This document shows positions 11,776-21,592 of a DNA stretch of 64,000 bases, in pieces. The position numbers and the translations under genes are program-made. Under the pieces are notes generated by a model. It was not told where the DNA came from. It saw only the letters and a list, made by a program, of their open reading frames with translations, and did no database searches. Positions within the stretch are counted from its first letter, which is position 1, and each line of letters opens with the position of its first letter. Location: the NCBI GenBank assembly GCA_963082975.1, contig OY720347.1, forward strand, positions 11,824,225 through 11,888,224, in the 5' to 3' direction. Origin of the DNA: Labia minor. Lineage: Eukaryota; Arthropoda; Insecta; Dermaptera; Spongiphoridae.

Positions 11776-12165
11776 TAGTACCTGGTTCACCGAGCCACTG
11801 TTCAAATAATTTAAAAGAATAAAAATTAAAAAAAAATAGTTATAAAATATACAGCCCTTAAATGTACGTATTTATGCACTGAAAGATAGATAAAGATATA
11901 ACATAAATATTTTTAATTTTATTTTATTAATATATAATATTTTGTATTTAAGGAAGTATTGTTTGACGTAGTTGCTGACGTCATTAAATTAAATTTCCTA
12001 TTTTACATTAAGATAAAACTAATAAAGATGATTTTTCCCGAGGCAATACAGATCGATTTTTCTTTATAAAAATTATCTATGGTGTGAATTTCAAAAAAAT
12101 CCTTTGAGAGGTTTAATATTTCAAAAATACAAATATATACAATTTTTACTAGTATAATAAGATAA
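11776..12165 (-). mobile_element. Family C dispersed repeat, copy 2
   Basis: Contains the cacctggttcaccgagcc-like end block, a gacgtagttgctgacgtca motif, the actaataaagatgatttttc block and the tgtgaatttcaaaaaaatcc block. Part of it (aataaagatgatttttcccg, and the ataacataaatatttttaat stretch) also occurs inverted inside family A, so the two families share internal modules. Confidence 0.45.
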
Positions 12166-13187
12166 TATATATATATATATGTATATTATAATTTAAATTG
12201 AGTTGAATCATGTAATTTAATATTTTATTTTTGTTTATTTATTTTTTTTATTACAATAAATTTGAAATTTATATCAGAAATATATTAATATAGCATTTCC
12301 TATTGTAGTTTTTATAATAAGATTTTATATATAGGTGTGTAAGTGAGAGTAAAAATCAATGAATGAATAACGACCAATGAACAATGTCTAACCTCGCCAA
12401 GGACAATAAATTTATAATAGTAATGTGCTTTAGAACATATCTAGGTGAGTTTTAACTTATACTCTCTCACACAAACAGCTATCCATTAGCATTCACAAAC
12501 CGGGTGAAATAATTAACGCTAATAACGGCTTACGATCTCAATAAATTCAATTTACGACATTTTCGAAACAATGCGTTGGTCGGCTGCGTTGGATCTATCT
12601 AGATCTTGTCAAACTGACAACTCTCAGGGCCCGCTTGGACATTCAGAAAACAACCACGACAACAACAACAACAACACAACAACTACTACACCAACAACAT
12701 GTGTGTGTGCAACCAACTCAATCGAACTAAAAAGAACAACAACCAAATGTCCAAGAGTAGATGGGGAGTGTGTATTTAGTATGGGGGAAGGGGGTTGAAA
12801 AATTAAAACAATTTAATTCAGTTAAGTTGAAAATAATTTGATGAGGAGACACGTTTTATGAACCATCAAGATGACTTTATAATGAGAAAGATTTAGGAAT
12901 TCCCAATGATAACGATCAACTCTGTTGACATATTTTATAATTTCATATTGAAATTTAATGAATTATAAAAAAAATTTTATTAGACAGATCCAAGATTACA
13001 TCAAAAAGAGATTTATAGAAGAAATCAATTCAAATATTCATCTTTCATCTTTATTCAATTTAATCAATTTAATTTAATAATAATAATAATATAAAACAGT
13101 ACTTCATTATTTATAGATATACTTATATACCTAATTATACTATTAAAATTATAAATAAATAAATAAATCATAATATAATTGTTATTT
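12166..13187. other. Spacer with a GC-richer island
   Basis: About 12340-12800 is less AT-rich, with an (ACA)n tract near 12657-12690 and several gtgtgt words. A 75-codon ORF there (12571-12798) is low complexity (Asn/Thr runs from the ACA repeat) and matches no domain I know, so it is not called. The remainder is AT-rich. Confidence 0.4.
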
Positions 13188-13195
13188 ATCTATAA

Positions 13196-13413
13196 CAGTG
13201 ATTCTCAACCTTTTTTTTTACAGCGGCACACTTTTAACGGGTGAAAAATTTAGCGACACACAAAGAAAAAGATAGTGTAAAAGTTATTACGCCTGATCGC
13301 AAAAACATTTTACCTTTTTTATTTCATACATAGAAAATAAATAAGTTCAAGTACTTTTTCTTAATTTTAACTTTACATTTGTAAAATTTGGCGGCAGTGG
13401 TTGAGAATCATTG
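13196..13413. mobile_element. hAT MITE family D, copy 2
   Basis: Left end cagtgattctcaaccttttt, right end ggcagtggttgagaatcattg. Perfect 8-bp target duplication atctataa at 13188-13195 and 13414-13421. Same family as the 11.5-kb element, with a different internal deletion. Confidence 0.85.
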
Positions 13414-13421
13414 ATCTATAA

Positions 13422-14147
13422 TATGAATTTAATTTGATTTCATTAAAAAATGTTAAATTATTTATTAGTCTTTTAATAAATATTTATTTCCTTATTTATC
13501 TATGTAGATTATTTATTTCTTTTTTAATTTAATTTAATTTAATGTTTTTATATTTATTATCAACAACAAAACAAAAACAAAAACTGTATATGTACTATAT
13601 GTACAATATGTACCTACCATCAAGATAACATTAAATAGACAGATATTAAGAAATTTACAATTTATTAATAAAGATCCAATTTTTTTCAAATTTGGATCAC
13701 TCCCCCTACTTATTCGATTTAATTAATCATTTTTTTGACTTCAATCTAATTTGAAAATCATTCAAAATGCACCCCAATTCAGATCAACATCGCATGTTTC
13801 TTGCAATTTTTTTCTAAAACCTCACATTAAAATTAACTTTGATTTTCTGATATATATATTTCTTTTATTTGTTTCACTATCCCGTTTGCAAACTGGTGTA
13901 ACTATATGAGCATATGTTTGTTGGATGGAATCTTGCGTGTACCTTAAAAAGGATTTCCTTTGTTACTTTGAGGAGCTCATCTGTCACAATTCTTGCTTTC
14001 ATCCTTCTGCTAACAATATCAATCAATATATTAATTTATTATAATTTACAATACTTTTAGAAAAATAAAAATATATCCATATTATACTATTATTTATATA
14101 AATATATTCCTTTAATACTCGAATATAAATAAACTGAAATAGAAATT
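13422..14147. other. AT-rich spacer
   Basis: No coding region or repeat family recognised. A short balanced patch (about 13870-14010) holds no ORF of note. Confidence 0.4.
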
Positions 14148-14674
14148 AGCTGGAGTGTCTCCACTCGACTATCTCGCAATTTGAATTGGATTAAATAACG
14201 CATAATATATTATATTTAAATTAAATTTAATTAATTATAAATTATAAATTAAAATTAATAAATAATAGTTATTAAACCAGACCATGTTTGGCTCTTTGTT
14301 GATGGTACCACGTCATGTGTTGACGCGTGAGATTTGCAGTGTTAAAAAATTAATTCTGGTACTTTCAGTTATTCAATCAAGCTGAAATTCTATATATAGC
14401 AGTTTTATACAATGTTTAATCATGCGAAAAATTATCAAACATATATCTTTATTTTTACTGTTACTTTAAAGGAAAAAAAAATCAATATGTTGTAGGTAAT
14501 GACCCTCTTCCAGTTGAGCTACATTTCTCAAAAGTTGATAGAAATCTACGAATTTTGAATTATGTCCATGTACCAAATTTCATAATTCTAGCTCAAACCA
14601 TTTTTGCGTAATCTTGTCTACATACATACACACATACATACCCACACGCACACACAACCAGACAGTCATTTATA
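14148..14674 (-). mobile_element. Family B short element, 5'-truncated
   Basis: The minus-strand 3' end is intact (agctggagtgtctccactcg then actatctcgc on the plus strand). The body is collinear with the 2.4-kb copy down to the CA-rich microsatellite at about 14620-14665. The 5' terminal hairpin is missing, replaced by unrelated sequence after ccagacagtcattt. Confidence 0.65.
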
Positions 14675-15526
14675 GTAGTAAAAACAAATTTTTGAAAAAT
14701 AAAAAAAAGAAAATATAAAATATTTCTATAAAATTAAAAAAAAATGATAAAATAATGATAATTGTTCTTTTAACATGGTTTATTCACTAATAACACGTCT
14801 AGAATATTTGATTAATAGGTAAACACATTAAATGAAATATTGATTACGTCTTTATTCAGGTCAGAGTTTAATTTGAAAAAAAAATCAATTTTATAATCCC
14901 TTTATCTATGTTAATCTAAAAATTTATATTATAATAATATTCCTTGCTATATATACATAAATATAATTATATATATAAATTCATTCTTCTAAATAGCCAT
15001 ATATTATAATAAATAATTAAATATACACTTTTATAAAATATAATAATTCTCTAGAAATAAAATATTCAATAATATTAGATAATTCATAATTTTGTAAATT
15101 CACATACTAGGTGTGATTTAAAAATTAAATTTACTTTTGAATTTATTTATATGCTTATAGTCAATTTTTGTTTTTTTTTATATATATAAGTATTATACAC
15201 TCGTCTCAAACATATAGGTAATATATATTTACAGTTTCAAATACCATTTTAGCACTTTTTGTTTGTTTCTGAATGACTTAAATGTTATAAGTGGGAATTA
15301 TAATAGCAATTTCCTGAATGAAAACACTCATGACTAAATATGACATTATATGAATAAAAAATAAGTTCTTCGCACAGCCAGGCAAACAGTAAATTACTGA
15401 ATCCTAACCGATTCCATTGTGTCAGACTCAATGGTCCCCGGGTAGATCACTTGGAAAGAATGATTTTTCCTTCCAAACCAAAACAATCTATTAAATAATT
15501 AGCCAATCAATAAATACAACATACAA

Positions 15527-15557
<31 letters not shown>

Positions 15558-15779
15558 ATCACCGCTCAAAAAGGGACTGTAAAGGGGTCCCCATTGAACA
15601 TGACTAGAATATAATAATAAGAATAACAACAATAAACTATGGAGAAAATAATAACCACAATACAACAATTTATATTTGCAAATAAATAAAAAATAAATAA
15701 ATAGTAATAAATAATAAATAAATAAATAATAGATAATAAATAAATAATAAATATTATATTTTGTTAAGCAATCTAATTC
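14675..15779. other. AT-rich spacer and (AAATA)n-like tract
   Basis: AT-rich, ending in AAATA/AATAA simple repeats at about 15525-15760 that lie directly downstream of the minus-strand LINE relic and may be its degenerate 3' tail. The 102-codon minus ORF across it is low complexity (Tyr/Leu/Phe runs). Confidence 0.4.
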
Positions 15780-16005
15780 TATGTAGAAACCAAAACAAAT
15801 TCTCAAAATTTTCAATCTTTCCTAATAAATCTCTGATATTCAAATTTTCAATTTTACATGACCTTCTTGTCGATGCTTACGACGGGCATTCGACAAGAAC
15901 ATGATCCACTGTGATTCTCATCTCGCATATTGTGCACCAAGGGGCATTTTCTTTCAGAATCAGATGTCCAAGAGAAAAAAAGCAGTGGCCTATTCTGAGA
16001 CGGTA
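15780..16005 (-). pseudogene. LINE C-terminal relic with Cys-His motif
   Basis: The minus strand encodes RLRIGHCFFSLGHLILKENA followed by a C-x2-C-x7-H-x4-C pattern (CTICEMRITVDHVLVEC). This is typical of the C-terminal end of Jockey/I-type LINE ORF2 proteins. It stops after VECPS, and weak similarity continues in another frame, so the copy is dead. It abuts the left target duplication of the hAT element (16028-16035), suggesting the hAT landed in or next to an older LINE. Confidence 0.55.
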
Positions 16006-16027
16006 TTATATATTATATTTCTTTAAA

Positions 16028-16035
16028 TACTATAT
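16028..16035. repeat. hAT target-site duplication, left
   Basis: Octamer tactatat, identical to 34947-34954 on the far side of the composite element. Confidence 0.85.
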
Positions 16036-16420
16036 CATAGGTTCTTAAACTTATGTACTCCACGGACCCCCACTTGAAAAAATTTTTTTTGACGGACCCC
16101 CATCACAACTTTAGGTACTTTACGTCATTTTATTAATTAATTTCTGGCTTACGATCTCATAAGGACAAGGATATATGATGAATATTTCTAACAGTGATTG
16201 GTGAATAACGATTTTTTTGCATATTGTAGAACACATTTTATTAGAAATTATAATATTGAAGAAAGAAAATACAAACATTGTCATAGCAACAAATCTCACA
16301 AATTATAATGGGTACTTACATTAAATTCATATAAATATTTTATAATTTTTTCAGAAAATATTAAATAAGAAATATTTTAAAAAATAACTGCATCTATCTC
16401 ATTAAATATAACTTACATAT

Positions 16421-18280
16421 TTAATGAGATGTATGCAGTTGTTTTCTTGAAACAAGAATCTCAATATCTGGCTTAATATTGGAAACTTTTAATCTAAGAT
16501 CCGGCTCTACATTTAATTTGTTTCTATATTTAGACTTAATATAAAATAGTACCGAAAAAGCTTGTTCGCATAAATATGTTGTGCAGAATGGAATCAAGTG
16601 TTGAAGTGCTTTATTTGCAAGCGCAGGATAATCTGACCTGAGAAGTAACCAAAAGTTGCTCAATTCAGTTTTGTTAAATTTTAGTTTATAAGTTGTATCA
16701 CATGATAATTCCACGAGAATATCTTGTTCAGGTGCAGATAAATGTTTAGTATTTGTAATTTCCATATTAAATGGATCTCTGATCCAGTTATTGCAAGGAT
16801 CAGGAGTAGAAAAATACTTCCTGAAGTTGCTTTTCAAAGTAATTAAATGTTCAACAAATAATTGACGCGTTTGATTAAGCAATTTTTCACTGGAGCTTTC
16901 TATGAAATCATTGAGAGTTGGAAAAGACTCATATACACCGTTCTGGATGCGTTTCGACCACAAGTCGATTTTTTTAATCATTGCTTCTATTTTATCTTCA
17001 ACTTTAAATATATTTACAACAGTACCTTGCAGGCTCAAATTAAGTTCGTTCAATTTTGTAAAAATATCAGTCAAGTAAGCCACCTTAGCTAACCAGATAA
17101 AATCATTGAAACATTCGGTCAGTTCAAAATGCGCATCTATTAAAAACAATCGTATTTCATCTCGAAGCTCAAAAAGGCGAATGAGTACTTTCCCGCGGGA
17201 CAACCAACGTACATCTGTATGTAATAATAAATGTGTATGTTGACTACCCATTTCCTCACACAAAATTTTAAAAACTCTGGAATTAAGTGGACGAGCCTTA
17301 ATGAAATTGACAATTTTAACTACTTCGTCTAATGTTCTTTTCAAATCTGGTGACATATTTTTGGCTGCTAATGATTCTCTGTGAATGCAGCAATGATTCC
17401 AAACAACCTGAGGCGCAACATTTTTAATAAGAGCAATCAATCCAGTTCTTGTACCTGACATTGCACGAGCACCATCAGTGCAAATTCCAACACATTTTGG
17501 CCACTCTATTTCATTTTCGGTTATAAAATTATTCAAACTGTTAAATATGTCATTAGCTGTCGTTCGTGAAGGTAGTGAATCACAAAACAATACATCTTCT
17601 TGTATTTGATTTTCAAACTCATATCTAATGAAAGCTAACAAATTGGCATTATTAGTGACATCAGTACTTTCATCCAATTGTAATGAGTAATAGTGACTTT
17701 TGCGCACTCTCGATATTAATTCTTCTTTTATATTACATGACATGTCTTCAATCCTATTCTTAACCGTATCATTTGATAATGAAATCAAATTTATATCGTT
17801 TGCTGCTTTAGTTCCTAACATTATATTTGTAATTACTTTTGTAGCAGGAAGAATTAATTGCTCTGCTATATTATGCGGCTTTCCTGCTTTAGCAATAAGT
17901 AGAGCTACTTCATATGATGCCATTACTGCTTTCTTACTCATACCACCAGATCCCGTCTTTACCATCAATTTCTGACTTGAATTAAGTTCTTCTTTTTTCA
18001 TTTTAAAAAATTCGATAGACTTACTAACATGCTCGCTGTGCTTTGTTTGTAAATGACGTCTGAGATTAGCAGGTTTCATACTTTCATTGGATAAACTTTC
18101 CTGACATAGAACGCAGACTGGTCTTTCCACATCATTGTTGCAAATATAAGTAAATCCAAATGATAAATAATCATCCGAATATTTTCTAGTTTTGCGTTTC
18201 TTGGTAGAGTTTGCTGTTGATGCCTCATCATCTGATTCTTTCCGTTTCTGTGTTGAACCAGTTTGTAGCCAACGATCCAT
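16421..18280 (-). CDS. hAT transposase, ZBED5/FAM200-like, BED zinc finger
   Basis: A 619-residue intact ORF starting at the first ATG. A Lys/Arg-rich N-terminus (about residues 10-34, likely nuclear localisation) precedes a BED-type zinc finger with C56, C59, H76 and H81. The RNase-H-like catalytic core follows: D203 in QLDESTD, D269 in GICTDGARAM and E572 in CEQAFS fit the hAT DDE triad. The hAT C-terminal dimerisation region covers about 540-600. Wording such as the WNHCCIHRESLAAK and HTDVRWLSRGKV motifs is close to the ZBED5/FAM200/SCAND3 group, domesticated in vertebrates and common as free transposons in invertebrates. Expected role: binding terminal repeats and cut-and-paste transposition in the nucleus. 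Here the gene sits inside its own terminal repeats, so it is a transposon gene rather than a host gene. No stop or frameshift is seen. Its upstream arm is separated from the right terminal repeat by the Penelope insertion, which starts about 160 bp before the ATG. Confidence 0.92.
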   Translation of the reverse strand: MDRWLQTGSTQKRKESDDEASTANSTKKRKTRKYSDDYLSFGFTYICNNDVERPVCVLCQESLSNESMKPANLRRHLQTKHSEHVSKSIEFFKMKKEELNSSQKLMVKTGSGGMSKKAVMASYEVALLIAKAGKPHNIAEQLILPATKVITNIMLGTKAANDINLISLSNDTVKNRIEDMSCNIKEELISRVRKSHYYSLQLDESTDVTNNANLLAFIRYEFENQIQEDVLFCDSLPSRTTANDIFNSLNNFITENEIEWPKCVGICTDGARAMSGTRTGLIALIKNVAPQVVWNHCCIHRESLAAKNMSPDLKRTLDEVVKIVNFIKARPLNSRVFKILCEEMGSQHTHLLLHTDVRWLSRGKVLIRLFELRDEIRLFLIDAHFELTECFNDFIWLAKVAYLTDIFTKLNELNLSLQGTVVNIFKVEDKIEAMIKKIDLWSKRIQNGVYESFPTLNDFIESSSEKLLNQTRQLFVEHLITLKSNFRKYFSTPDPCNNWIRDPFNMEITNTKHLSAPEQDILVELSCDTTYKLKFNKTELSNFWLLLRSDYPALANKALQHLIPFCTTYLCEQAFSVLFYIKSKYRNKLNVEPDLRLKVSNIKPDIEILVSRKQLHTSH

Positions 18281-18364
18281 TTTATGGAGTAATTTATTAA
18301 CATTGAACTACAATAATATAAATATAATATAAATATAATATAAATATAACGAATTATTATTTAC

Positions 18365-18442
18365 TAGCTATGTTTTAATATGATTTTAAATGAATGTTTT
18401 AATATCATTTTAAATGAATGTTTTAAATCATTTTAATAAATG
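18365..18442. repeat. Short tandem repeats in hAT arm, split by insertion
   Basis: Imperfect about 20-24-bp repeats of gttttaatatcattttaaat type. The series is interrupted by the Penelope array and continues at 34028-34075. This shows directly that the two sides were once contiguous. Confidence 0.7.
18430..18442. repeat. Penelope target-site duplication, left
   Basis: attttaataaatg, identical to 34015-34027. The last seven bases (ataaatg) also occur at the equivalent place inside the element, so the boundary has microhomology. Confidence 0.75.
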
Positions 18443-18863
18443 TATTTATTAAAGCTTTTGTGGTTATTTTGATAATTATTAAGAGAATTTTTATTAAAAG
18501 ACCACATTATTTGTATAAAATTATTTATTAAATTAAAATAATTGTACAACGTTTCAACTGCTTATTCTGCAGTCGTTTTCAAGTAACCGTACGCTTGCTC
18601 CGATTCAAGCGGACTGATGCATGTCGGGACACGTCACCTCTTATATAGGCAGTGATATTGGCGCCAATTTTTGGCTCCAATTTTTACCGCCAATTCTTAA
18701 TCTCAACATGAAGTCAGCAGCAATTGTCAAAGCAAGCGTTTACAATCAAGAAGTATGATAGTGCATTATGTCTCTAAAATGAAGATACTAAATTATTTCC
18801 ATAATCAAGATATATACATAAATACACATTAGATTAATTATATTTAATTTAATCTGACAAATT
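18443..18863 (-). repeat. Left terminal pseudo-LTR (minus orientation)
   Basis: Downstream of the stop codon of the first minus unit, the sequence runs through the untranslated leader and into the first codons of another ORF copy, then ends at the target duplication. It contains the promoter-like cttatata (18640-18647, read as tatataag on the minus strand) and the hammerhead-like fold. The same block separates all units. Confidence 0.75.
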
Positions 18864-21236
18864 TTACTCATCCAACACTATGTTCCACATCTTATTAAGT
18901 CTATATCCATCCTCTTTGTTAATATTATTGGGATGATTATCAATTTCTATAGATTCTTTTATTTTTCTTTTCCACCAATTATTTTCAATATGAAGTGTTT
19001 CTACATTATCTAAATTTATTTTATGTCCTGTTGTTAAGGCATGTTCTGCAATTGCTGATTGATTTGGATGTTTCAATCTAATGGCTCTCTCATGTTCAGA
19101 CAGTCTTGTAGAAATCTTTCTACTTGTTTCACCAATGTATACTTTTTTGCATTCACAAGTTACCTTATAAACTCCATTATTTTCGTTTTTAATTTTGTCT
19201 TTTATATTTGAGGTGAGAGAAGACATTTGTTTATGAGGTTTATATGTTACTCTGATGTTGTGTTTCCTCAATTTTGACGCTATTTTTTCTGTTGTTCCTT
19301 TTATATAAGGTAATGTTATTTGTGATCTGTATATTGGTTTTTCATTTTCATTTTTGATTTCTGTCTTTTTTGTTTTACTGAATTTCCTAATTTCATATTC
19401 CGAGAAGCCATTGTTTATGAAAGCTTCCTTCAATCGTTGTTTTTCTTTTTTAATGTTTTCATTTGAGCATATCTCTTCGGCTCTTTTGTGCAGTGTTTTT
19501 ATCACTCCATATTTTTGTGATGGATGGTGGTGGGAATCTGCGTGGATATATCTGTTGGTGTGAGTTGTTTTCCTGAAAATATCAAACCTTAATCTATTCT
19601 GTTTCTTTTTAATTAATACATCAAGAAACGGTAACTCTTCATTTATTTCCCATTCAACGCTTAGTTTTATATTTTTATGTAAATTATTTGCTGCTTCTAC
19701 AAATTTAACTAAAGAATCCTTACCATGAGGCCAAATCATCAAAATATCATCCACATATCTAAGAAACAGTTTTGGTTTCTTTATTGCATTATTGACCAAT
19801 TTTGATTCAAATTCTTCCATGAATATGTTAGCGAATACTGGGCTTAGTGGACTACCCATAGCACATCCTTCTTTTTGCTTATAAATCTTTTTATCATAAA
19901 TAAAGTATGTAGATTTTTGGCAAAATTCTATTAATTCGAGAGTATTTTTATCTAATGTAATGTTTGATTTTATAATCTCAATGGTCTCGTCAATAGGAAC
20001 ATTTGTGTACAAGGAGTCCACATCCAGACTCACCAATATATCATTTTTTGTAATTTCTACTTTTGATAACATTTCTACTAAGTGGGTGGAATTTTTAACG
20101 TATGAAAAATTAGTACCTGTAAATGGTTTTAACAAATGTGCTAGATATTTTGATGAGTTGTAAGTCACTGAATTGATTTGACTAACTATTGGTCTTAAAG
20201 GTTTGTTGGTTTTATGGATTTTGGGATTACCGTATATTTTTGGTATTTGTGGATCTTTCGGTTTTAATTTATCTTTATCTTTTTCCTCAATAGGTAGATT
20301 CTTTATTATTGATTTTAGTTTTCTACAGAATTTATCCGTTGGATCTTTTTTCTGTATTTCGTAGGTAGAAGAATTCAAAATATTTTCCATTTTTTGTTTA
20401 TAATCCACTGTATTCATTACAACAGTGGCGTTACCTTTGTCGGCAGGGATAATCTTTAGAGAGTCATCGTTTCTAATTTCCTTCAGAGCACGCATCTCAG
20501 ATTTTGTCAAATTTGGTTTGGGTGGTTTAGCATTTTTCAGTATGTTAATCGTATCAAATCTAATTTCCTCTGCAATGTTGTTTGGTAAGTTATATAAGGA
20601 TGATTCAATTGAACTAACTATCTCAATTTTTGGAATTTTATTCGGTGCTATGGAGAACTTTGGTCCTTTTGCTAACACTGAGATGGTATTTTTGTCAAGA
20701 CTTTTATTTGATAGATTGACTACTAATTTGTTATTATCAAAATTCTGAATAGATGTTTTAGTCTTATTGAATGAAAGTTTATCAAATTTTGATTTTTGAA
20801 TATCGGTTTGTTTTTTATGTGTAAATTTAAAGTGTGTCTGGGATACGTGCTGCAAATAAGAAATTTCTTCCTGGGTTAAAACAGATTTTAGATTATTATA
20901 TATATTGAATAAATCAGTGTCTAATGTAAATAAAACTTGCCTGATATTTGTGATGCGTTCTCGTAACAGAGCCAAACTAGCATTATTATATATGCTAGTC
21001 GCTCTTTTTGTGTATACAACTCGCTTAATATAAAAGCCTTTTGGTATAATATCTTGATCACGACATCTTTTTAAGAAATTCAAAGAACTTAATAATTTTG
21101 CTTTTTTAACAATTAATCCATCATAACTCCTTACCTGCTTTTGAATTTTTAGGTTATATTTCTCATAAATGTATTTATTAAAGCTTTTGTGGTTATTTTG
21201 ATAATTATTAAGAGAATTTTTATTAAAAGACCACAT
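18864..21236 (-). CDS. Penelope-like reverse transcriptase/GIY-YIG endonuclease, unit 1
   Basis: 790 residues from the ATG at 21236 (an open frame extends 14 codons further but has no earlier ATG). The N-terminal about 260 residues are basic and family-specific. The reverse transcriptase follows: a PADKGNATVV block near 264-273, the YGNPKIHKTNKPLRPIVS block near 335-352, catalytic D405/D407 in SLDVDSLYTNVP, GCAMGSPLSPVFAN near 457-470 and YVDD with D496/D497. The C-terminus is a GIY-YIG endonuclease (GVY at 688-690, YIG at 700-702, RxSxRLSEH after it) with C694, C696, H732 and H738 as candidate zinc ligands. It nicks target DNA and reverse-transcribes the element RNA. This is the EN-plus class of Penelope-like elements. 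The length and all key motifs look complete, so the protein is potentially active. Confidence 0.95.
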   Translation of the reverse strand: MWSFNKNSLNNYQNNHKSFNKYIYEKYNLKIQKQVRSYDGLIVKKAKLLSSLNFLKRCRDQDIIPKGFYIKRVVYTKRATSIYNNASLALLRERITNIRQVLFTLDTDLFNIYNNLKSVLTQEEISYLQHVSQTHFKFTHKKQTDIQKSKFDKLSFNKTKTSIQNFDNNKLVVNLSNKSLDKNTISVLAKGPKFSIAPNKIPKIEIVSSIESSLYNLPNNIAEEIRFDTINILKNAKPPKPNLTKSEMRALKEIRNDDSLKIIPADKGNATVVMNTVDYKQKMENILNSSTYEIQKKDPTDKFCRKLKSIIKNLPIEEKDKDKLKPKDPQIPKIYGNPKIHKTNKPLRPIVSQINSVTYNSSKYLAHLLKPFTGTNFSYVKNSTHLVEMLSKVEITKNDILVSLDVDSLYTNVPIDETIEIIKSNITLDKNTLELIEFCQKSTYFIYDKKIYKQKEGCAMGSPLSPVFANIFMEEFESKLVNNAIKKPKLFLRYVDDILMIWPHGKDSLVKFVEAANNLHKNIKLSVEWEINEELPFLDVLIKKKQNRLRFDIFRKTTHTNRYIHADSHHHPSQKYGVIKTLHKRAEEICSNENIKKEKQRLKEAFINNGFSEYEIRKFSKTKKTEIKNENEKPIYRSQITLPYIKGTTEKIASKLRKHNIRVTYKPHKQMSSLTSNIKDKIKNENNGVYKVTCECKKVYIGETSRKISTRLSEHERAIRLKHPNQSAIAEHALTTGHKINLDNVETLHIENNWWKRKIKESIEIDNHPNNINKEDGYRLNKMWNIVLDE

Positions 21237-21592
21237 TATTTGTATAAAATTATTTATTAAATTAAAATAATTGTACAACGTTTCAACTGCTTATTCTGCA
21301 GTCGTTTTCAAGTAACCGTACGCTTGCTCCGATTCAAGCGGACTGATGCATGTCGGGACACGTCACCTCTTATATAGGCAGTGATATTGGCGCCAATTTT
21401 TGGCTCCAATTTTTACCGCCAATTCTTAATCTCAACATGAAGTCAGCAGCAATTGTCAAAGCAAGCGTTTACAATCAAGAAGTATGATAGTGCATTATGT
21501 CTCTAAAATGAAGATACTAAATTATTTCCATAATCAAGATATATACATAAATACACATTAGATTAATTATATTTAATTTAATCTGACAAATT
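21237..21592 (-). promoter_or_regulatory. Inter-unit leader with promoter-like motif and hammerhead-like fold
   Basis: Non-coding junction between tandem minus units. It carries cttatata at 21369-21376 (tatataag in the sense direction, about 135 bp before the ATG at 21236) and the hammerhead-like segment described at 28444-28482. Since the next unit upstream ends here, it can serve both as 3' end of one copy and as promoter of the next. Confidence 0.5.

Noticed and set aside
12571..12798. 75-codon ORF with Asn and Thr runs
   Set aside because: The runs come from an ACA microsatellite; no domain, splice site or conserved context supports a gene.
15507..15815. 102-codon minus ORF
   Set aside because: Low-complexity Tyr/Leu/Phe sequence from AAATA simple repeats, overlapping only the end of a LINE relic.
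20425..20748. 107-codon ORF on the strand opposite the Penelope ORF, repeated in every unit
   Set aside because: It is an antisense shadow of the conserved reverse-transcriptase coding sequence and is repeated only because the unit is repeated. The same applies to the 67- and 69-codon antisense ORFs.
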